A DNA stretch of 64,000 nt, taken from NCBI GenBank assembly GCA_948146395.1, contig OX411552.1, positions 56,222,399 to 56,286,398 on the forward strand, given 5' to 3'. The notes under the pieces are model-generated. The model ran no database searches. It was not told the origin of the DNA and was given only the letters and a program-made list of their open reading frames with translations. The first letter of the stretch is position 1. Each line of letters starts with the position of its first letter. The stretch comes from Fragum whitleyi. Lineage: Eukaryota; Mollusca; Bivalvia; Cardiida; Cardiidae. The translations under genes and the position numbers were made by a program. Shown piece after piece: positions 22,120 through 34,235 of this stretch.

Positions 22120-23140
22120 GTGTGTGATTAATATATTCAAGTCTCACGTATAAAACTAAAATAATTATTTTTTTCTGTGTGTCAAAGCTTTATTTACTGC
22201 CCATGAATACATGACTATGCATTGAGGAATGTTTAAATGTTTAATCTTTTTGACATGAACCTTCTGTTGGGGTCAAACGAAATACAATTGCTCAACATAA
22301 TTGAATTTGAAATAGTGTTGTTAAGTATTAAAGAGGGCTAGCATGACTTTAAAACGCTCTCCCTTATTTTCATGTTCCGATATTTAAAGAAAATGGTTTA
22401 GCCACTGAGGAGGAGATTGCAGTCAAAGAATTCTAAGTGAAACCCGATCCTCCATATAACGCAAATTTTTATACCAAGATCGAATCGACACCGGCTTACG
22501 ATGTTGTGCATGTATCCGCATAGATCAAGCAAGTCGCCCACGCTTATCTGTGAATTTTAAAGCAATTCGAGTTTTAGAACAGTACCACAATCTTGGCGTA
22601 TTTCGCGTTCGCCTCATTGTTGAGCATAGACCGAAACATTGCAAATGCTTGGTAGGCTGTAAAACGCCTCCGTTCAATTTCATTTGGTCAAGACGTCATC
22701 TCGACAGATGCCATTTTACCTTCTCATTATTTAAATAGTCAGGACAACATCAAAACGTACGTAGTTAAATGTTCTAATTGGGAGTTAACTAGAACCGGCA
22801 ATGTCAGAGGCATTACCTATGCGGTTGTTTACTGGTACCGCCATTGCTTAGTAGATTTATGACGTCATAAAATTTGACGCAACAATCAGATCAACGTCTT
22901 TTGTTACGCTTTAAATTAACCATGAGTATTTTTGCTGCATATTACTTATCATTATGTATACTCGTCAAAAACGAACCCTTGACGTATTATTTATAAAATG
23001 CATCTATTTATATCTTAGAAGTCAATAAATGTTTAAGAAAACAGATAAGTATCATTAAAGTCGATAAGATGTAAAGGCACTAAATCGAGTATTTAAAAAG
23101 CCGGGTGTTAACGGCGCGTAAATTAACTGATTGATCCACG
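22120..23140. other. Intron sequence, nothing firm recognised
   Basis: It contains a 62-codon open frame at 22550-22738 without domain signals and a TGACGTCA palindrome near 22861. No exon or element ends are supported. Confidence 0.45.
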
Positions 23141-23146
23141 TTTTTT

Positions 23147-24835
23147 AGCTCACCTGAGCACGAAGTGCTCATGTGAGCTATTGTGATCACCTTTCCTCCG
23201 GCGTCCGTCCGTCGGTCGTCGGTCGTCGTCCGTCAACAATTTCTTTAAACGACATCTCCTCCTAAACTACTTGGCCAATTAACACCAAATTTTACAGAAA
23301 TGTTGCTTAGGTGGTCCCCTTCAAAAATAGCTAAAAGAATTGAAATCCATGGAAAACTCTGGTTGCTATGGCAACAAAAGGTGAAATTTTAAGAAAATCT
23401 TTAAAATTCTTCTTCTTCTCAACCAGTAGTCCTACAGACTTAAAACTTGGCATGGCTGATCAGTCCATAGACCTTAATAAAAATAGCTAAAATCATGACT
23501 GTAATGCCACCAGGTGCGGAGCACCTGGGGGGAGGGGGTAGTACTCTGGGTAAATTTTGTAATCTTTAAGCCTCTTCTTCTTCGGAACCAGGATCCCTAC
23601 AGACTTGAAAATTGTCATGGAGGATCAGCTCATAGACCTTAATAAAAATAGCTAAAATCATATCTTTTGGGCTGCCAGGTGCGGAGCACCAGGGGGGAGG
23701 GGGTAGTACTTTTGTGAAAATTTTGTAATCTTTAACCTTCTTCTTTTTTGAACAAGGAGCCTGACAGATTTGAATATTGGCATGGATGATCAGCATATGG
23801 ACCTTTATATAAATAGCTAAAATCATGACTGTAGATTCACCAGGTGCGGAGCACCAGGGGGGAGAGGGTAGTACTTTTGTGAAAATTTTGAAATTTTTGA
23901 CCTTCTTCTTCTTCTGAACCACAAGCCCTACAGACTTAAAAATTGGCATGGAGGATCAGCTCATAGACCTTAATAAAAATAGCTAAAATCATGACCGTAA
24001 TGCCACCAGGTGCAGAGGACCAGGGGGGAGGGGGTAGTACTTTTGTGAAAACTTTGTAACTTTAACCTTCATCTTCTAATGAACCAGGAGCCCTACAGAC
24101 TTCAATATTGGCATGGGTGATAAGCATATGGATCTAAAATAAAATAGCTAAAATCATGAATGTAGGGCCACCAGATGGGGAGCATTAGGGGGGAGGGGAT
24201 AGTATTTTGGATCAAATTTGAAATCTTTAACCTTATTCTTCTCCTGGATCAGGAAACATACAGACTTGAAAATTGTCATGGGTGATCAATATATTGACAT
24301 TAATTAAAATAGCTAAAATCATGACTGTAGGGTCACCAGGTGCTGAGTGTCTTGGGGAGGGGTTAGTACTTTGGATCATTTTTGAAATCTTTAAACTTCT
24401 TCTAATGAACCAGGAGTCCTACAGACTTGAAAATTGGTATGGATGATCAGCATAATTATGGACATTAATTGAATTAGCTAAAATCATGACTGTAGATTCA
24501 CCAGGTGCAGAGCACCTTGGGGGAGGGGGTGCTTTGTTGAGAATTTTGAGTCCCTACAGCCTTTATATTTGACATGGATTGATCAACTCATTAAAGAAAA
24601 CTTTAAAAGTCTCAGACTCAGCCTGTATATCTGGCATAGATTAGCTGATCACAGACCTTTTATGAAAAAAGCTGAAATAAATAATGACCAGCGGAGGAGC
24701 AGAGGGGGGAAGGATTATTTCAAATGTTATCGGATTGAATAAGTGAAAATTTCTTTTTCTGTGGTTGCATGGACATACCTAGGTAATGAAGCTTTTTTCC
24801 CAGGTGAGCGACCCAGGGCCAACGGCCCTCTTGTT
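23147..24835 (-). mobile_element. Full hairpin-ended element with phased GGTGCGGAGCACC monomers
   Basis: It begins AGCTCACCTGAGCACGAAGT then GCTCATGTGAGCT and ends CAGGTGAGCGACCCAGGGCC then AACGGCCCTCTTGTT. About seven internal units of roughly 165 bp each carry ACCAGGTGCGGAGCACC and a GGGGGAGGGGGTAGTACT tract, at about 23515, 23685, 23850, 24005, 24170, 24335 and 24500. It lies in intron 1 of gene A and ends about 105 nt from the exon 1 donor. Confidence 0.78.
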
Positions 24836-24940
24836 TCCCGATAGCGTCCGGGTTTTGTCCGTTAACGTATACCCATAACGACCCGAAAACACATATTTTG
24901 TGCAATTATTACAATTTATTTTATACTTCATAAAAATTAC

Positions 24941-25264
24941 CTGATCAATCATGGCCCTCGTCCAAGATATTAATTTAGGACTTGGTCGGAATCTCAACCA
25001 ATTTATTCTTCCTCCAAGGGCATGTGTAAGATGACAAATATGTCCACGACGTTGGTATCTTCCAAAAACACAGCTGGTGACGGAGTGGCACAATTTTGCA
25101 CAATTTCCTATGCTAAGAATGTCAATTGTTCTGAAAAAGTACCGAAGATAATCGACATAAATAGTCGCTGTCTTCGAAAAATATAAACCTTTAAATAGAT
25201 TAGCACATAAACCATAATTAATTGCCACAAGCAAAATTACGAGAGCAACTATTGTTGGTCTCAT
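24941..25264 (-). CDS. Gene A exon 1: signal peptide and PAN/apple-like domain
   Basis: First coding exon. The ATG at 25264 opens a hydrophobic signal peptide (MRPTIVALVILLVAINYGLC) followed by a PAN/apple-like module with GNCAKLCHSVTSC, RRGHICHL and KLISWTRAMIDQ. The donor is GATCAG|GTAATT at 24941/24940, phase 0. The ORF continues past the donor into the intron, but that tail has no match in gene B. Gene B exon 1 aligns from the signal peptide to ISWTR and ends at the same phase-0 CAG|GT donor. Confidence 0.78.
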
Positions 25265-25493
25265 TTTTGTATTTTTATCATATTATGCATTCTCATTTTC
25301 GAACTGAAAATCAACATTTCTCACATAGTCTCGTTTGTCTTCGATAACGAAGAACCATTAGAGATGTTCTTGTCTTACAACTGTGTAGGATCATAGTCTA
25401 ATTAGCGTCATTATGACATCATCTAACAGACGTATTCTCGGATTTCTATCACCTGTGCGTTCGACAAAACTTTGGTTTTATTGAGAAAAAGAA

Positions 25494-25737
25494 TCTGGGT
25501 CCGAGGTTATAAACCTTTTCTCAGGCTCGGGCTCAATTTTCTCAAATTTTCAAATTAAAATAAATGTATGAAAATAAAAGATGATATTAATAAGTTGTTA
25601 TGTATAACAAATTATTAATATCATCTTTTATGTTTATACATTTAAATGAGTAATGAAACAGAATTACGGCTTTAATCTCAAACTGAAATTTGAGAAAATT
25701 GAGTCTGAGCCTGAGAAAAGTTTTATAACCTTGGGCC
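25494..25737. mobile_element. Long inverted-repeat (foldback) MITE upstream of gene A
   Basis: The left arm CCGAGGTTATAAACCTTTTC then TCAGGCTCGGGCTCAATTTT is mirrored on the right by AAAATTGAGTCTGAGCCTGA then GAAAAGTTTTATAACCTTGG. The arms are about 55 bp with few mismatches. The centre folds again (AAAGATGATATTAATAA / TTATTAATATCATCTTT). It lies about 230 bp upstream of the gene A start codon. Confidence 0.7.
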
Positions 25738-26279
25738 AGGATTATCGATTTTTATTCGAGACAAGGTGATCTAAATCTCGCATAGACAAGAAAATTATTT
25801 AGCGAGCCTTAGAAGTCAAGGCTCGCTTAAAAATCTTTCAACTCTGGACGAGGTTAAGATCAGCTTGTCTAAAACGTCTAAAAATAAATCTCATGAAATA
25901 TCCTTCATTTTTGGCTTTCACCAAACAAAAATTCTGTACAACTGCTTGCATCAAGCGCTCTTGGAATCTTTTGATTTTTTTCTGGAACTGTGAATTCATA
26001 TCAAAGTTGAAATTTACATTTTTCTCAGTATTAAATTCTCCAGGGCTCACTGAGCAGACATCCGTTTCTGAATCGAGCATTTAATATTTATCTAACTGGC
26101 ATTTCAAAAGAAGAATAAACTTCATGAATTCAGATTAACATTCTTTGAAGTAATAATAAGCTCAATATTGGTATCCGATTCAACCAATCTCCTTTACATC
26201 TCCATTAAACGTTGTGTATTAATTGCCGTCTCCATCAGATCCGTTAATTCTAATTTCATCCTGTTACTCGTTATAAATA

Positions 26280-26460
26280 TCGCCTTATAAAAGGGAATAT
26301 GATAGGCTTCTTGATATCAGGTAACTTGATCACGTGATAGCTTTATCATGTGACTTTGTCACGTGACATGATTTTATTTTGTGGCTGCTAGGCCTGAAAA
26401 AAGGCCTCCGGTTCACCAGATAAATTACGCCTGGAAAAGGATTCATGTGGATATGTTCAG
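26280..26460 (+). repeat. Dispersed repeat with CACGTG palindromes, related to 55080-55230
   Basis: It contains TGATATCAGGTAACTTGATC, ACGTGATAGCTTTATCATGT and GTCACGTGAC. The reverse complement of 55080-55230 shares these blocks in the same order. Confidence 0.5.
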
Positions 26461-26649
26461 TAAATTGACTACAGAGTACTGTCCTCTAGGGACACTTTTT
26501 CGCATGGTGATTCGATTACCAAATAAGGGGACAAAGTGACCCCAATCGTTCACCTGTTTGAAAAATCTAAAATTTGATTACAGTACGCTTTAAAAAAAGG
26601 AGATTGAAATAATAACAAGCTAAAGCAAAGCTTTTGGTTTTATTTAAAA

Positions 26650-27190
26650 AAAAATCTGACACTTTGTAAGGTTGGCTGGGTAAGAATGAGGTCTCTTGAG
26701 TGTCCACAATGCTGTTTTTTTTCTAAAATCTGACCCTATTACCTAGTTTTTGGCCACACTTGACAGAATTTTTTTCTTATTATCCTTTATTTCGGCTAAT
26801 TTTGACCTTGTGGCCTAAATTTTTTCACCCAACCTGGCCCAAGATAGTCCTTTCCTAAAATTTTTAAGGTTAGTATGGCTGAAAATATAGCCTAGAATGT
26901 GTCAAATCGGTTTTTTCCCAAGAATTGGCCATTTTGTCGAATATTTGATCCCATTTGAATCGATTTCGAACAGTCCCATATTTCAAAAAGATAATCTTAC
27001 ATACCACATTTCAGGTTGATTGGGCCGAAAGTAAAGCCCACATAGAATACAGTAGATTTGCATAGAATGAAAACGTGGCATAGGTTTCAATACCACCGGA
27101 ACGAATTTCGAACTCTCCGAGATTTTACCCAAAAAGTCATTTCGATAGACCAATTTACGGGTTTTTTAGGCAAATATTTTTCCTCTAGTG
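26650..27190 (+). repeat. Degenerate hairpin-family monomers, no ends
   Basis: Worn units with TTTTTGGCCACACTTGACAG, GACCTTGTGGCCTAAAT and TTTCAGGTTGATTGGGCCGA, of the GTGGCCTCTAGAGTG type. Confidence 0.4.
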
Positions 27191-27588
27191 CGTGTACACA
27201 AGGTAAAGTTGACGTTAAACAACTCGAAAGCTAATCTTTTGCAATTGAGATCACAGAAGTGAACGATTGTGTTATTGTGAAATTCATCAATAAATTGAGG
27301 ATATATTGTCCACACACATTTAGACAGACTAACACACTGAGACCGAAGTTTTGTCGTGATTAGTCTGATTCGCTCAATGCAAGCACGCTCGACGAAAAAG
27401 ATAAACACGTTCTTTATAAATGTTCAAATATCCATAGCAATTTCAAATGTAAACCAAATGTTCACATCAGATATGCTTTGTAAGTTTTCGCAACAGAAGA
27501 CTGCATATCGCAAATTAACATCATAATTGAATAGGTAATGTAGAACTATTTGAGAATGTAGACAAAGGTATGTCACTTTCCCTTTTTA

Positions 27589-28565
27589 AGCTCACCTTAG
27601 CACAACGTGCTCAAGGGGAGCTGTTAGGGTGGTGCTGAGTCCGTCGTGCGTCATCCGTCGACAACAATCTTAAAAACATATTCTTCTCCTGAACCACTGG
27701 GTCAATTTTAATGAAACTTTGTCTGATTGTTCTTTGGGTGACCCTCTTTAAAAATTGTTCGCTTCTGATTGGTCCGTAAATATGGGCGTGGAATGGCGTG
27801 GCATTTTTTCACTTTAAAATCTTTGAATGACATCTCCTACTGAACCACTGGGTTGATTTCAATGAAACTTTACCAGGATGTTCCTTTGGTAACCCTTTTC
27901 AAAAATTGGCGTGGCAGGGCGGGGTTTATTTTGAGCCCGAAATCTTTGAACATCTCCTCCTGAACCACTGGGCCGATTTCAATGAAATTTTACCAGAATA
28001 TTCCTTGGATGACCCTTTTCAAAAATTGTTCGTGAAATTTTGAAAGGCCTATAGATATGGCTGATGCAGGGCGGGGCTTATTTCGAGCTTGAAATCTTTG
28101 AACGACATCTTCTCCTGAACCATTGGACCGATTTCAATGAAACTTTACCAGAATGTTCCCTGGGTGACCCTTTTTATATGTTTGCGAATTTTTGATTGGC
28201 CCATGAATATGGGCGTTGCAGGGCTGGGCTTATTTTGAGCCAAAAATCTTTGAACGACATCTCCACCTGAACCACTGAGCAGATTTTTAATGAAACTTTA
28301 CAAGAATGTTCCTTTGATCACCCTCTTCAAAATTAGTTTGCAAAATTTTGATTGGCCCATAAATATGGGCATGGTAGGAGAGGGGGGTTATTTTGAGTGG
28401 CCTCAGTAAAAATGGGTGGACAGGGTCTATTTTCTCTTTAAATTCTTAGAATAACATCTCCTCATCAGCAAATGTGAATGAATTTTGTCAGAAAGTTACT
28501 TGGATGGGTTCGACTAGACCAATAAAATTCAGGTGAGCGGTTTAGGGTTATTCTGGCCCTCTTGT
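27589..28565 (-). mobile_element. Full hairpin-ended element, CACGCCCATATTTATGGGCC subfamily
   Basis: It begins AGCTCACCTTAGCACAACGT then GCTCAAGGGGAGCT and ends CAGGTGAGCGGTTTAGGGTT then GGCCCTCTTGT. Five units of about 160 bp contain CTCCTGAACCACTGGGCCGA, AATGAAACTTTACCAGAATG and TTGGCCCATAAATATGGGC. Confidence 0.75.
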
Positions 28566-28569
28566 ATAG

Positions 28570-29570
28570 ATTTGGTTTCACGCCACGAGCAGCAGTATTT
28601 CAATTTAATCATGAATACTTGAGAAGGTAACAATTGATACTTCGCGTTTCCTTTACAACCATTCGAAGGGTTATCGTTGAATAACTAAAATCTCGCTGCA
28701 AAATCTGTGAAATTACCAAAAAAAAAGCAAGCTTTCGTTACTATCAATCTTTTTGCCGTAATCTAAACGGAGCCAAATAATTAAAAAATGCCATGCCGTT
28801 CCATAAAAACTGTTTATGTTCTTCTGATCGTTGTAGGAAAGTTTCTGAAATAATTCTTCTAGGTCTTCTTGCTATAGAAAACGGGGTGCTAAGTTTCGTA
28901 TGTTTAGGGTGGCATGTGATCATAAAATATGTTTTGCTATCTTACGGTTTGTAAAATATGTCCGTGATGAGATGGTTACCTTTGTTGATGTCAAGACAAT
29001 CTAAAAAAGACATATCTTTCTTCCTGGATAGCGACTGTAATTTTTATGTGCTGGTTTAAATAATTTAAAATATTACTAAGCATCACTTAATCTTCCTTTG
29101 ATTAAAGCCATGGGATAAAGCATCCCTTAAAAAGCATTTCCATACTGTTATGAAGTTATTTGAGAATTGTTTTCCAAAAAGAAAAAGTTCGATGTTTTTG
29201 TATAACTTCTGCTCTTAATAGCCGATTGTTAATGTTAAAAGTCGGTGTGATTTAAGTCATAAGTCGGTAGCTCCCATGACTGTTCCGTCAATATGGCGGA
29301 AATAGTCGATATTGAATTGGAAAGTGTTGTTTTCTAAAATAAATCTCTTTAAATTTATAATGAATTGTTTCGTCATGTATCCTAGCAAATATCTCCCGTA
29401 AACTAACTACCTACTTGGGGCGTCGCTCAAATGGGCATGTGTTACGGTAGCGACGATAAATAAACGGAAATACGCACAGATAGCATAAATCATTTATTAT
29501 AAAATAGGTATGTTTTGATGGATCTTTAACAATGAAACATTACTATGAATAGTATTGGAAAATGACAAGT
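28570..29570. other. Intergenic sequence, nothing recognised
   Basis: AT-rich. No exon with splice support, no domain-like frame and no clear inverted repeat. Confidence 0.45.
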
Positions 29571-29579
29571 ATTTTTGCG

Positions 29580-30640
29580 ATCATATGTCTCGCCAGGCCA
29601 CGCCCATGTATGGGCCAATCCAAATTCTGCTATGATGAAATTTACTAAAGGAACATAATCCTACAAAGTTCGGTTGAAATTGGTCCAATAATTTTACGAT
29701 GGGGTGGGAAGAGAACACTTAAAGTGAAAATAAGCCCCACCATGCCACACGCACGTGTTTTGGGGTCAGTCAAAATTTATTGAACTACTTTAGAAAATGA
29801 TTATCCAAGAAAAACTCAAAACATGCTATGTTTTATTTATATTGAAGCAATAGTTTGTGAGAAGATTTTTTTTAGGATTTTATAGTGGGAATACGTCACG
29901 CACTGCCACGTATTTGTAAAAAAAACAACATCTTGACCAATTAATGCAATGGTCTCTCAAAAAACCTCGATGCAAAGTTTCATTGAAGCAAATGGTTAAG
30001 GACAAAAATAATTTGAAAGATTTCTTTAAAAGTCAATAGCCCCATCCTGACACCCCCATGTATTAGGACCAATCGCAAATGCTTGAAACACTTTAGAAAA
30101 GGGTCATTCATGCCAAGTTTCATTGAAATCGGGATATTGGTTTGGGAGAAGATTTCAAAAATTGAAAATAAGCCCCACCCTGTCACGCATACATTTCTTC
30201 AACATCTTTACCTAGAGGTCACCCAAGGATCATTCACGTCAAATTACATTGAAAATTGGGCCGATGGTTGGAGGGGACAATGTTTTTAAATGGTGTATAC
30301 TGTAAATTAGCCTCGTCCTAGCAAGCCGATTTTAGGGGGTAAAAAGAAATTTTTTGAACTACTTTTGAAGAAGGTTGCCCAAGGATCATTCATGTCAAGT
30401 TCCATTGAGATCTTGCGAGGGGGTTATGAGGAGAAGATTAAGAAGAAAGTTATATTAAGTGTAAGCCTATCCCTATTACGCCCATATTTGGAGTTAAATA
30501 CGAATTTCTTTCACGACTGTAGAAAGGGCAATCCAATTTGTTGAAAAACGTTAGAAAAGGGTCATTTCTGCCAAGTTTCGTCAAAATTCGCCCTTTTGTT
30601 TATTAAGAGAGGATGTTTAAAGAAAGGTTTACAAACGACT
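29580..30640 (+). repeat. Degenerate hairpin-family monomer array (GCCACGCCCATG type)
   Basis: About six worn units with CCACGCCCATGTATGGGCCA, CAAGTTTCATTGAAATCGGG and AAATAAGCCCCACCCTGTCA. Neither terminal hairpin is visible. Confidence 0.55.
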
Positions 30641-30769
30641 GCACGATGGACACACCGTCTTGAAGAAGCCCGTTGTTCTTCGGCCAGTGCAAATAATGTG
30701 ACTCTTAGCTCTGCTGAACGAAGGTCAAAAGAGCTATTGTGATACCCGTTTTTCCCATCCACCGTTCTT

Positions 30770-32410
30770 ATCTTTGCTTGTTAACGCTCTAGGGCTCACA
30801 GATTTTATTCGTTTGTCTTCAAACCTGGTCATATTGATGAGACTTGCACAAGGATCATAACTTTCAAAAATTGGACATAATGAAAAGTCCTCGTAATCAT
30901 TCTAAAGTCGACAGTTATCATCCGATTGACTTCAAACTTGCTCAGAATGACTGTAATAGCACATGGATAGGTTATTACAAAAGGAGGTCCAATCCGCCAA
31001 GCGTCAGAGGAAAATGAGACTTATAAAAAATGAAAATTTAATAACAACAATCATGTTAACGCTTTTTCTAAAGTCAACAGTTTCCATCCGATTGACTTCA
31101 AACTTGCCCAGAATGATTGTACTATCAAAAGGATGGTTCCATCGAAAATGGGTCAGTTTCCCAAAGCGTCATTGTAAAAAGAGCTTCATGAAAATTTAAA
31201 TACAACATCCTTGTTAACACTCTAAAGTCCGAAGATTCCATCCGATTGTTTCAAACTTGCTCAGAATGATTGCACTTAAACAATGATGCTGCCTTCCAAA
31301 ATGGGCCCGATCGATCAAGAGACGCAGGAAAAGGGGATTCGTGAAAATTTGATTAGAAAATCATCGTTTACGCTCTAAAGACCACAGTTTTCTTCAGATT
31401 ACCTTCAAACTTTCCCAGAATGATTGTATCATCACAATGATTGCCCCATTTTAAAATATTTCTGATACATTGAGTGTCACGAGAAAAAGGGGCATTTATT
31501 AGAGTTTTAAAATTAAGAATTCATTGTTAACATTTCTATATATATATATGCATGGAAGCTAATGAAAATTTCACTTGGTATTTTACATCACGTGACCATG
31601 TGCATATTGATGCTGTCCGGTGATTACAACCCTCACCTACGAAGTAGAGGGGTAATATTGGTTTCACCATGTCCGTCTGTCTGTCCGTCCGTCCGTAGAC
31701 CTTTTCGTTTCCGGACTCTAACTCAAGAACCAAGCAACCAAGAATCATGAAACTTCATAAAAATGCTGCTTATGACCAAAGGTAGTGCCCTAATGGTTTT
31801 GGTTCAAATAGGTCAAGGTCACAATCAGCCTTTTTCAATTGACACAGATCTAGTTTTATACTAGATCAAAGAAGTGGTCCTAAATGCAAACTTCCTTGTT
31901 AACAAAAGTTCGCTTTCATTGATGGATATACGTATCGTATTCTTGTGACGATAGCTACAGTTTTTTTTTTGTTTTTTTTTTGCTATTTGGTGATATGCCA
32001 CGTCACGGAAAAGGGGGCCTTAATGTGAACTTCCTTGGTAACAAATCTCCTCTTGTTTGTAGATGCATTTGAATAAAACTCTCATGTCAATTATTAGTGT
32101 ATTTCATGGAGGTTTTGTGATAATATGCTATGTCTTGAGAAAAGGCCTTATTTATTGTTTCACAACTTCTTCATTTATGCATGGATTTTTGTCACGAAAC
32201 TTATACAATTTTTTTTCTCATGTGACCATGGCCACAACTTTGCAATTTGGTTCAATTATGCGGCGTCATGGGTAAAGGGGCCTTGTCAATACGACTCCTC
32301 CTCCATTTATGGATGTATTTTAATGAAACTATTTTTATATATCTTGAATAAAACTATCAATAAAAAGACATTGTCAGTAGAGCGGTTTCAGAATGAATGG
32401 GCCTCCTGTT
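30770..32410 (-). repeat. Second monomer array (CTCTAAAGTCCACAG type), ends worn
   Basis: Units of about 150-160 bp repeat TCCATCCGATTGACTTCAAA, CTTGCCCAGAATGATTGTA and GTTAACACTCTAAAG. A different unit (31630-31830) carries a GTCCGTCTGTCTGTCCGTCC run. The right side ends AATGGGCCTCCTGTTT, a worn form of the GGCCCTCTTGT terminus. Confidence 0.55.
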
Positions 32411-32947
32411 TAACAGCTTAATAACGTGAGTGAAGTAATTTTCACATCACTCATACCCAGTTGTTTCTTATATATCATATTCTCTCCAACTCTATTTCAA
32501 TTCATGAAATAATGTATGTTTGCATTTTTCTTTCGTCTTCGTTCGTTTCGAATTTCGAGTATTGATACTAGGAAAATTTTGTTTATATGAGTTCTTATCT
32601 TAGATTAAGCTTCCAAATTTCTATGAAGTCTACATAGTCAAAGAAACTTTGCCACACTTTTGTTTGAATCGCAAAACAGTTTGTTTCAGGTTATCGATAG
32701 TTACGGAAATTTAACGTCTACATAGAGATATTTCGTGTTGGTATTCAAGATAGCCAAATACCAATTTAACATTTGCTTAAATGCATGGCACTCCAGATTG
32801 CGTTTTATTGAACGCAAAGCCGAATTCTGGACAAAAAATGACAGGCTTTGACCTTTCAAATGAACATCAATCTTTTGCTGACTAGGTAGCAGAAAAAGCT
32901 TTTTTTCTGACAATTATAAAATATAGCTTTTGTTGTTCACCAAACAG
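32411..32947. other. Intergenic sequence, nothing recognised
   Basis: There are short open frames only, and no repeat unit shared with the rest of the window that I could see. Confidence 0.4.
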
Positions 32948-33947
32948 AAACAAGAGGGCCAGAATGACCTTAGATCCCTCACCTGAACTTTATTGGCCCA
33001 GTGGATCTCATCCAAGTAACATTCCGGCAAGAATTCATTTACATTTGCCTAATTTGTGAAGAGATGTAATTACAAGAATTTACAGGTGAAAATAGACCCT
33101 GCCCAACCATTCATTTCTAAGGAGATTCAAAATAGGCCACGCCCATATTTATGGGCCAATCAAAATTTCATGAACATTGTTTCAAGAGGGTCACAAAAGA
33201 AATATTCTCGTAAAATTTCATTGAAAACCAAATTGATCTAGAGGAGATATCATTCAAAGTCTTCGGGTTCAAAATAAGCCCCACCCCATATTTATGGACC
33301 AATCAAAATTTCGCGAACAATTTTGAAAGGGGTCACCAAAGTAAGCCCCGCCCTGCCATGCCCATATTTATGGGTCAATCAAAATTTAGCGAACTCTTTT
33401 GAAAAGGGTCAACTAAGCACTTTTCTTGTAAGTTAAATTGAAATCGGTCCAGTAGGGCAGGAGGAGAAGTCTTTCAATGAATTCGGGCTCAAAATAAGTC
33501 TCGCCGTGCCACGCCCATATTTATGGACCAATCAAAGATTTCGCGAATTTTAGAAAAGGGTTACCCAAGAAACATTCAGGTAAAGTTTCATTGAAATTGG
33601 CCAAGTCGGGCAGGAGAAGATGTCGTTCAAAAGTTTTCAGGATTGAAATAAGCCCCGTCCTGCCAAGCCCATATTTTTGAGCCGATCAAAATTCATTGAC
33701 ATCGGCCCAGTGGGTCTGGAGAAGATGTCGTTCAAAGATTCAAGTGAAAAAATGCGTCGCTAATATTTATGGGCCAATCAAAATTTTGCAAACAATTTTG
33801 GAAATGAGTCACCCAAGGAACATTCTGGTAAAGTTTCATTGAAATTGGCCCAGTGGTTAAGGAGAAGTAGTTTTTAAGATTGTTGACGACGGACGCCTTA
33901 CGATGATTCTAAAAGCCCCCCTTGAGCAGGTTATGCTCAGGTGAGCT
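32948..33947 (+). mobile_element. Full hairpin-ended element, CACGCCCATATTTATGGGCC subfamily
   Basis: The left end AAACAAGAGGGCCAGAATGA then CCTTAGATCCCTCACCTG is worn. The right end TTGAGCAGGTTATGCTCAGG then TGAGCT keeps the hairpin. Six units contain AAAATAAGCCCCGCCCTGCC and CCCATATTTATGGGCCAATC. The next element starts within 2 bp. Confidence 0.75.
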
Positions 33948-33948
33948 G

Positions 33949-34231
33949 AACAAGAGGACCATGATGGTCCTTAATCGTTCACCTTCGTTTCTAAGTCATA
34001 ATTGATAATTATCAAATTTTCCAGTAAAAGTCATAATTCATGATTTGTTAAAGTGTAAACATGAAAATTGTGATTAAGGCCCCTTTTCCCATGATATGAC
34101 ATGGATTCCTCCAATTTTCAATAACTCCTTGTGACCTGACGGATATTCTGACCAAGTTTTATGAAGATTGGACCATATTTATAGCCTCTTGAATGTAAAC
34201 GAGAAAATTGTTATTTAGGCCCCTTTTCTCA
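33949..34231 (+). mobile_element. Truncated hairpin-ended element directly abutting the previous one
   Basis: It starts GAACAAGAGGACCATGATGG then TCCTTAATCGTTCACCTT and carries one and a half units (GGCCCCTTTTCCCATGATAT). It stops abruptly at CCCTTTTCTCAC near 34231, where unrelated coding-like sequence begins. Confidence 0.65.
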
Positions 34232-34235
34232 CAAA

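Larger units (their letters stand above)
929..25264 (-). other. Gene A: secreted PAN - sushi - C-type lectin-like protein (gene span, five exons)
   Basis: Gene model assembled by hand. Coding exons in order are 24941-25264, 19000-19090, 17363-17591, 7454-7581 and 929-1146. All introns are GT-AG. Intron phases are 0, 1, 2 and 1, and the joined length is 990 nt (329 aa plus stop). Predicted protein: signal peptide about 1-21, PAN/apple-like domain about 22-105, a linker exon with two cysteines, a sushi/CCP-like domain about 139-205 beginning ACGKP, and a C-type-lectin-like domain about 215-325. Introns are long (about 1.4 to 9.8 kb) and filled with repeats. Gene B to the right has the same exon count, phases and domain order, so the two are tandem duplicates. 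A secreted recognition protein is the likely role; the ligand is unknown. Missing 5' untranslated exons cannot be excluded. Confidence 0.75.

Noticed and set aside
23566..23949. 127-codon minus-strand frame with internal repetition
   Set aside because: Translation of the tandem monomers in the 23147-24835 element. The repeated peptide reflects DNA repeats.
24720..24940. Extension of gene A exon 1 past its donor, and the short frame overlapping it
   Set aside because: The paralogous exon in gene B ends at the same phase-0 CAG|GT. Beyond it the sequence is intron and repeat terminus.
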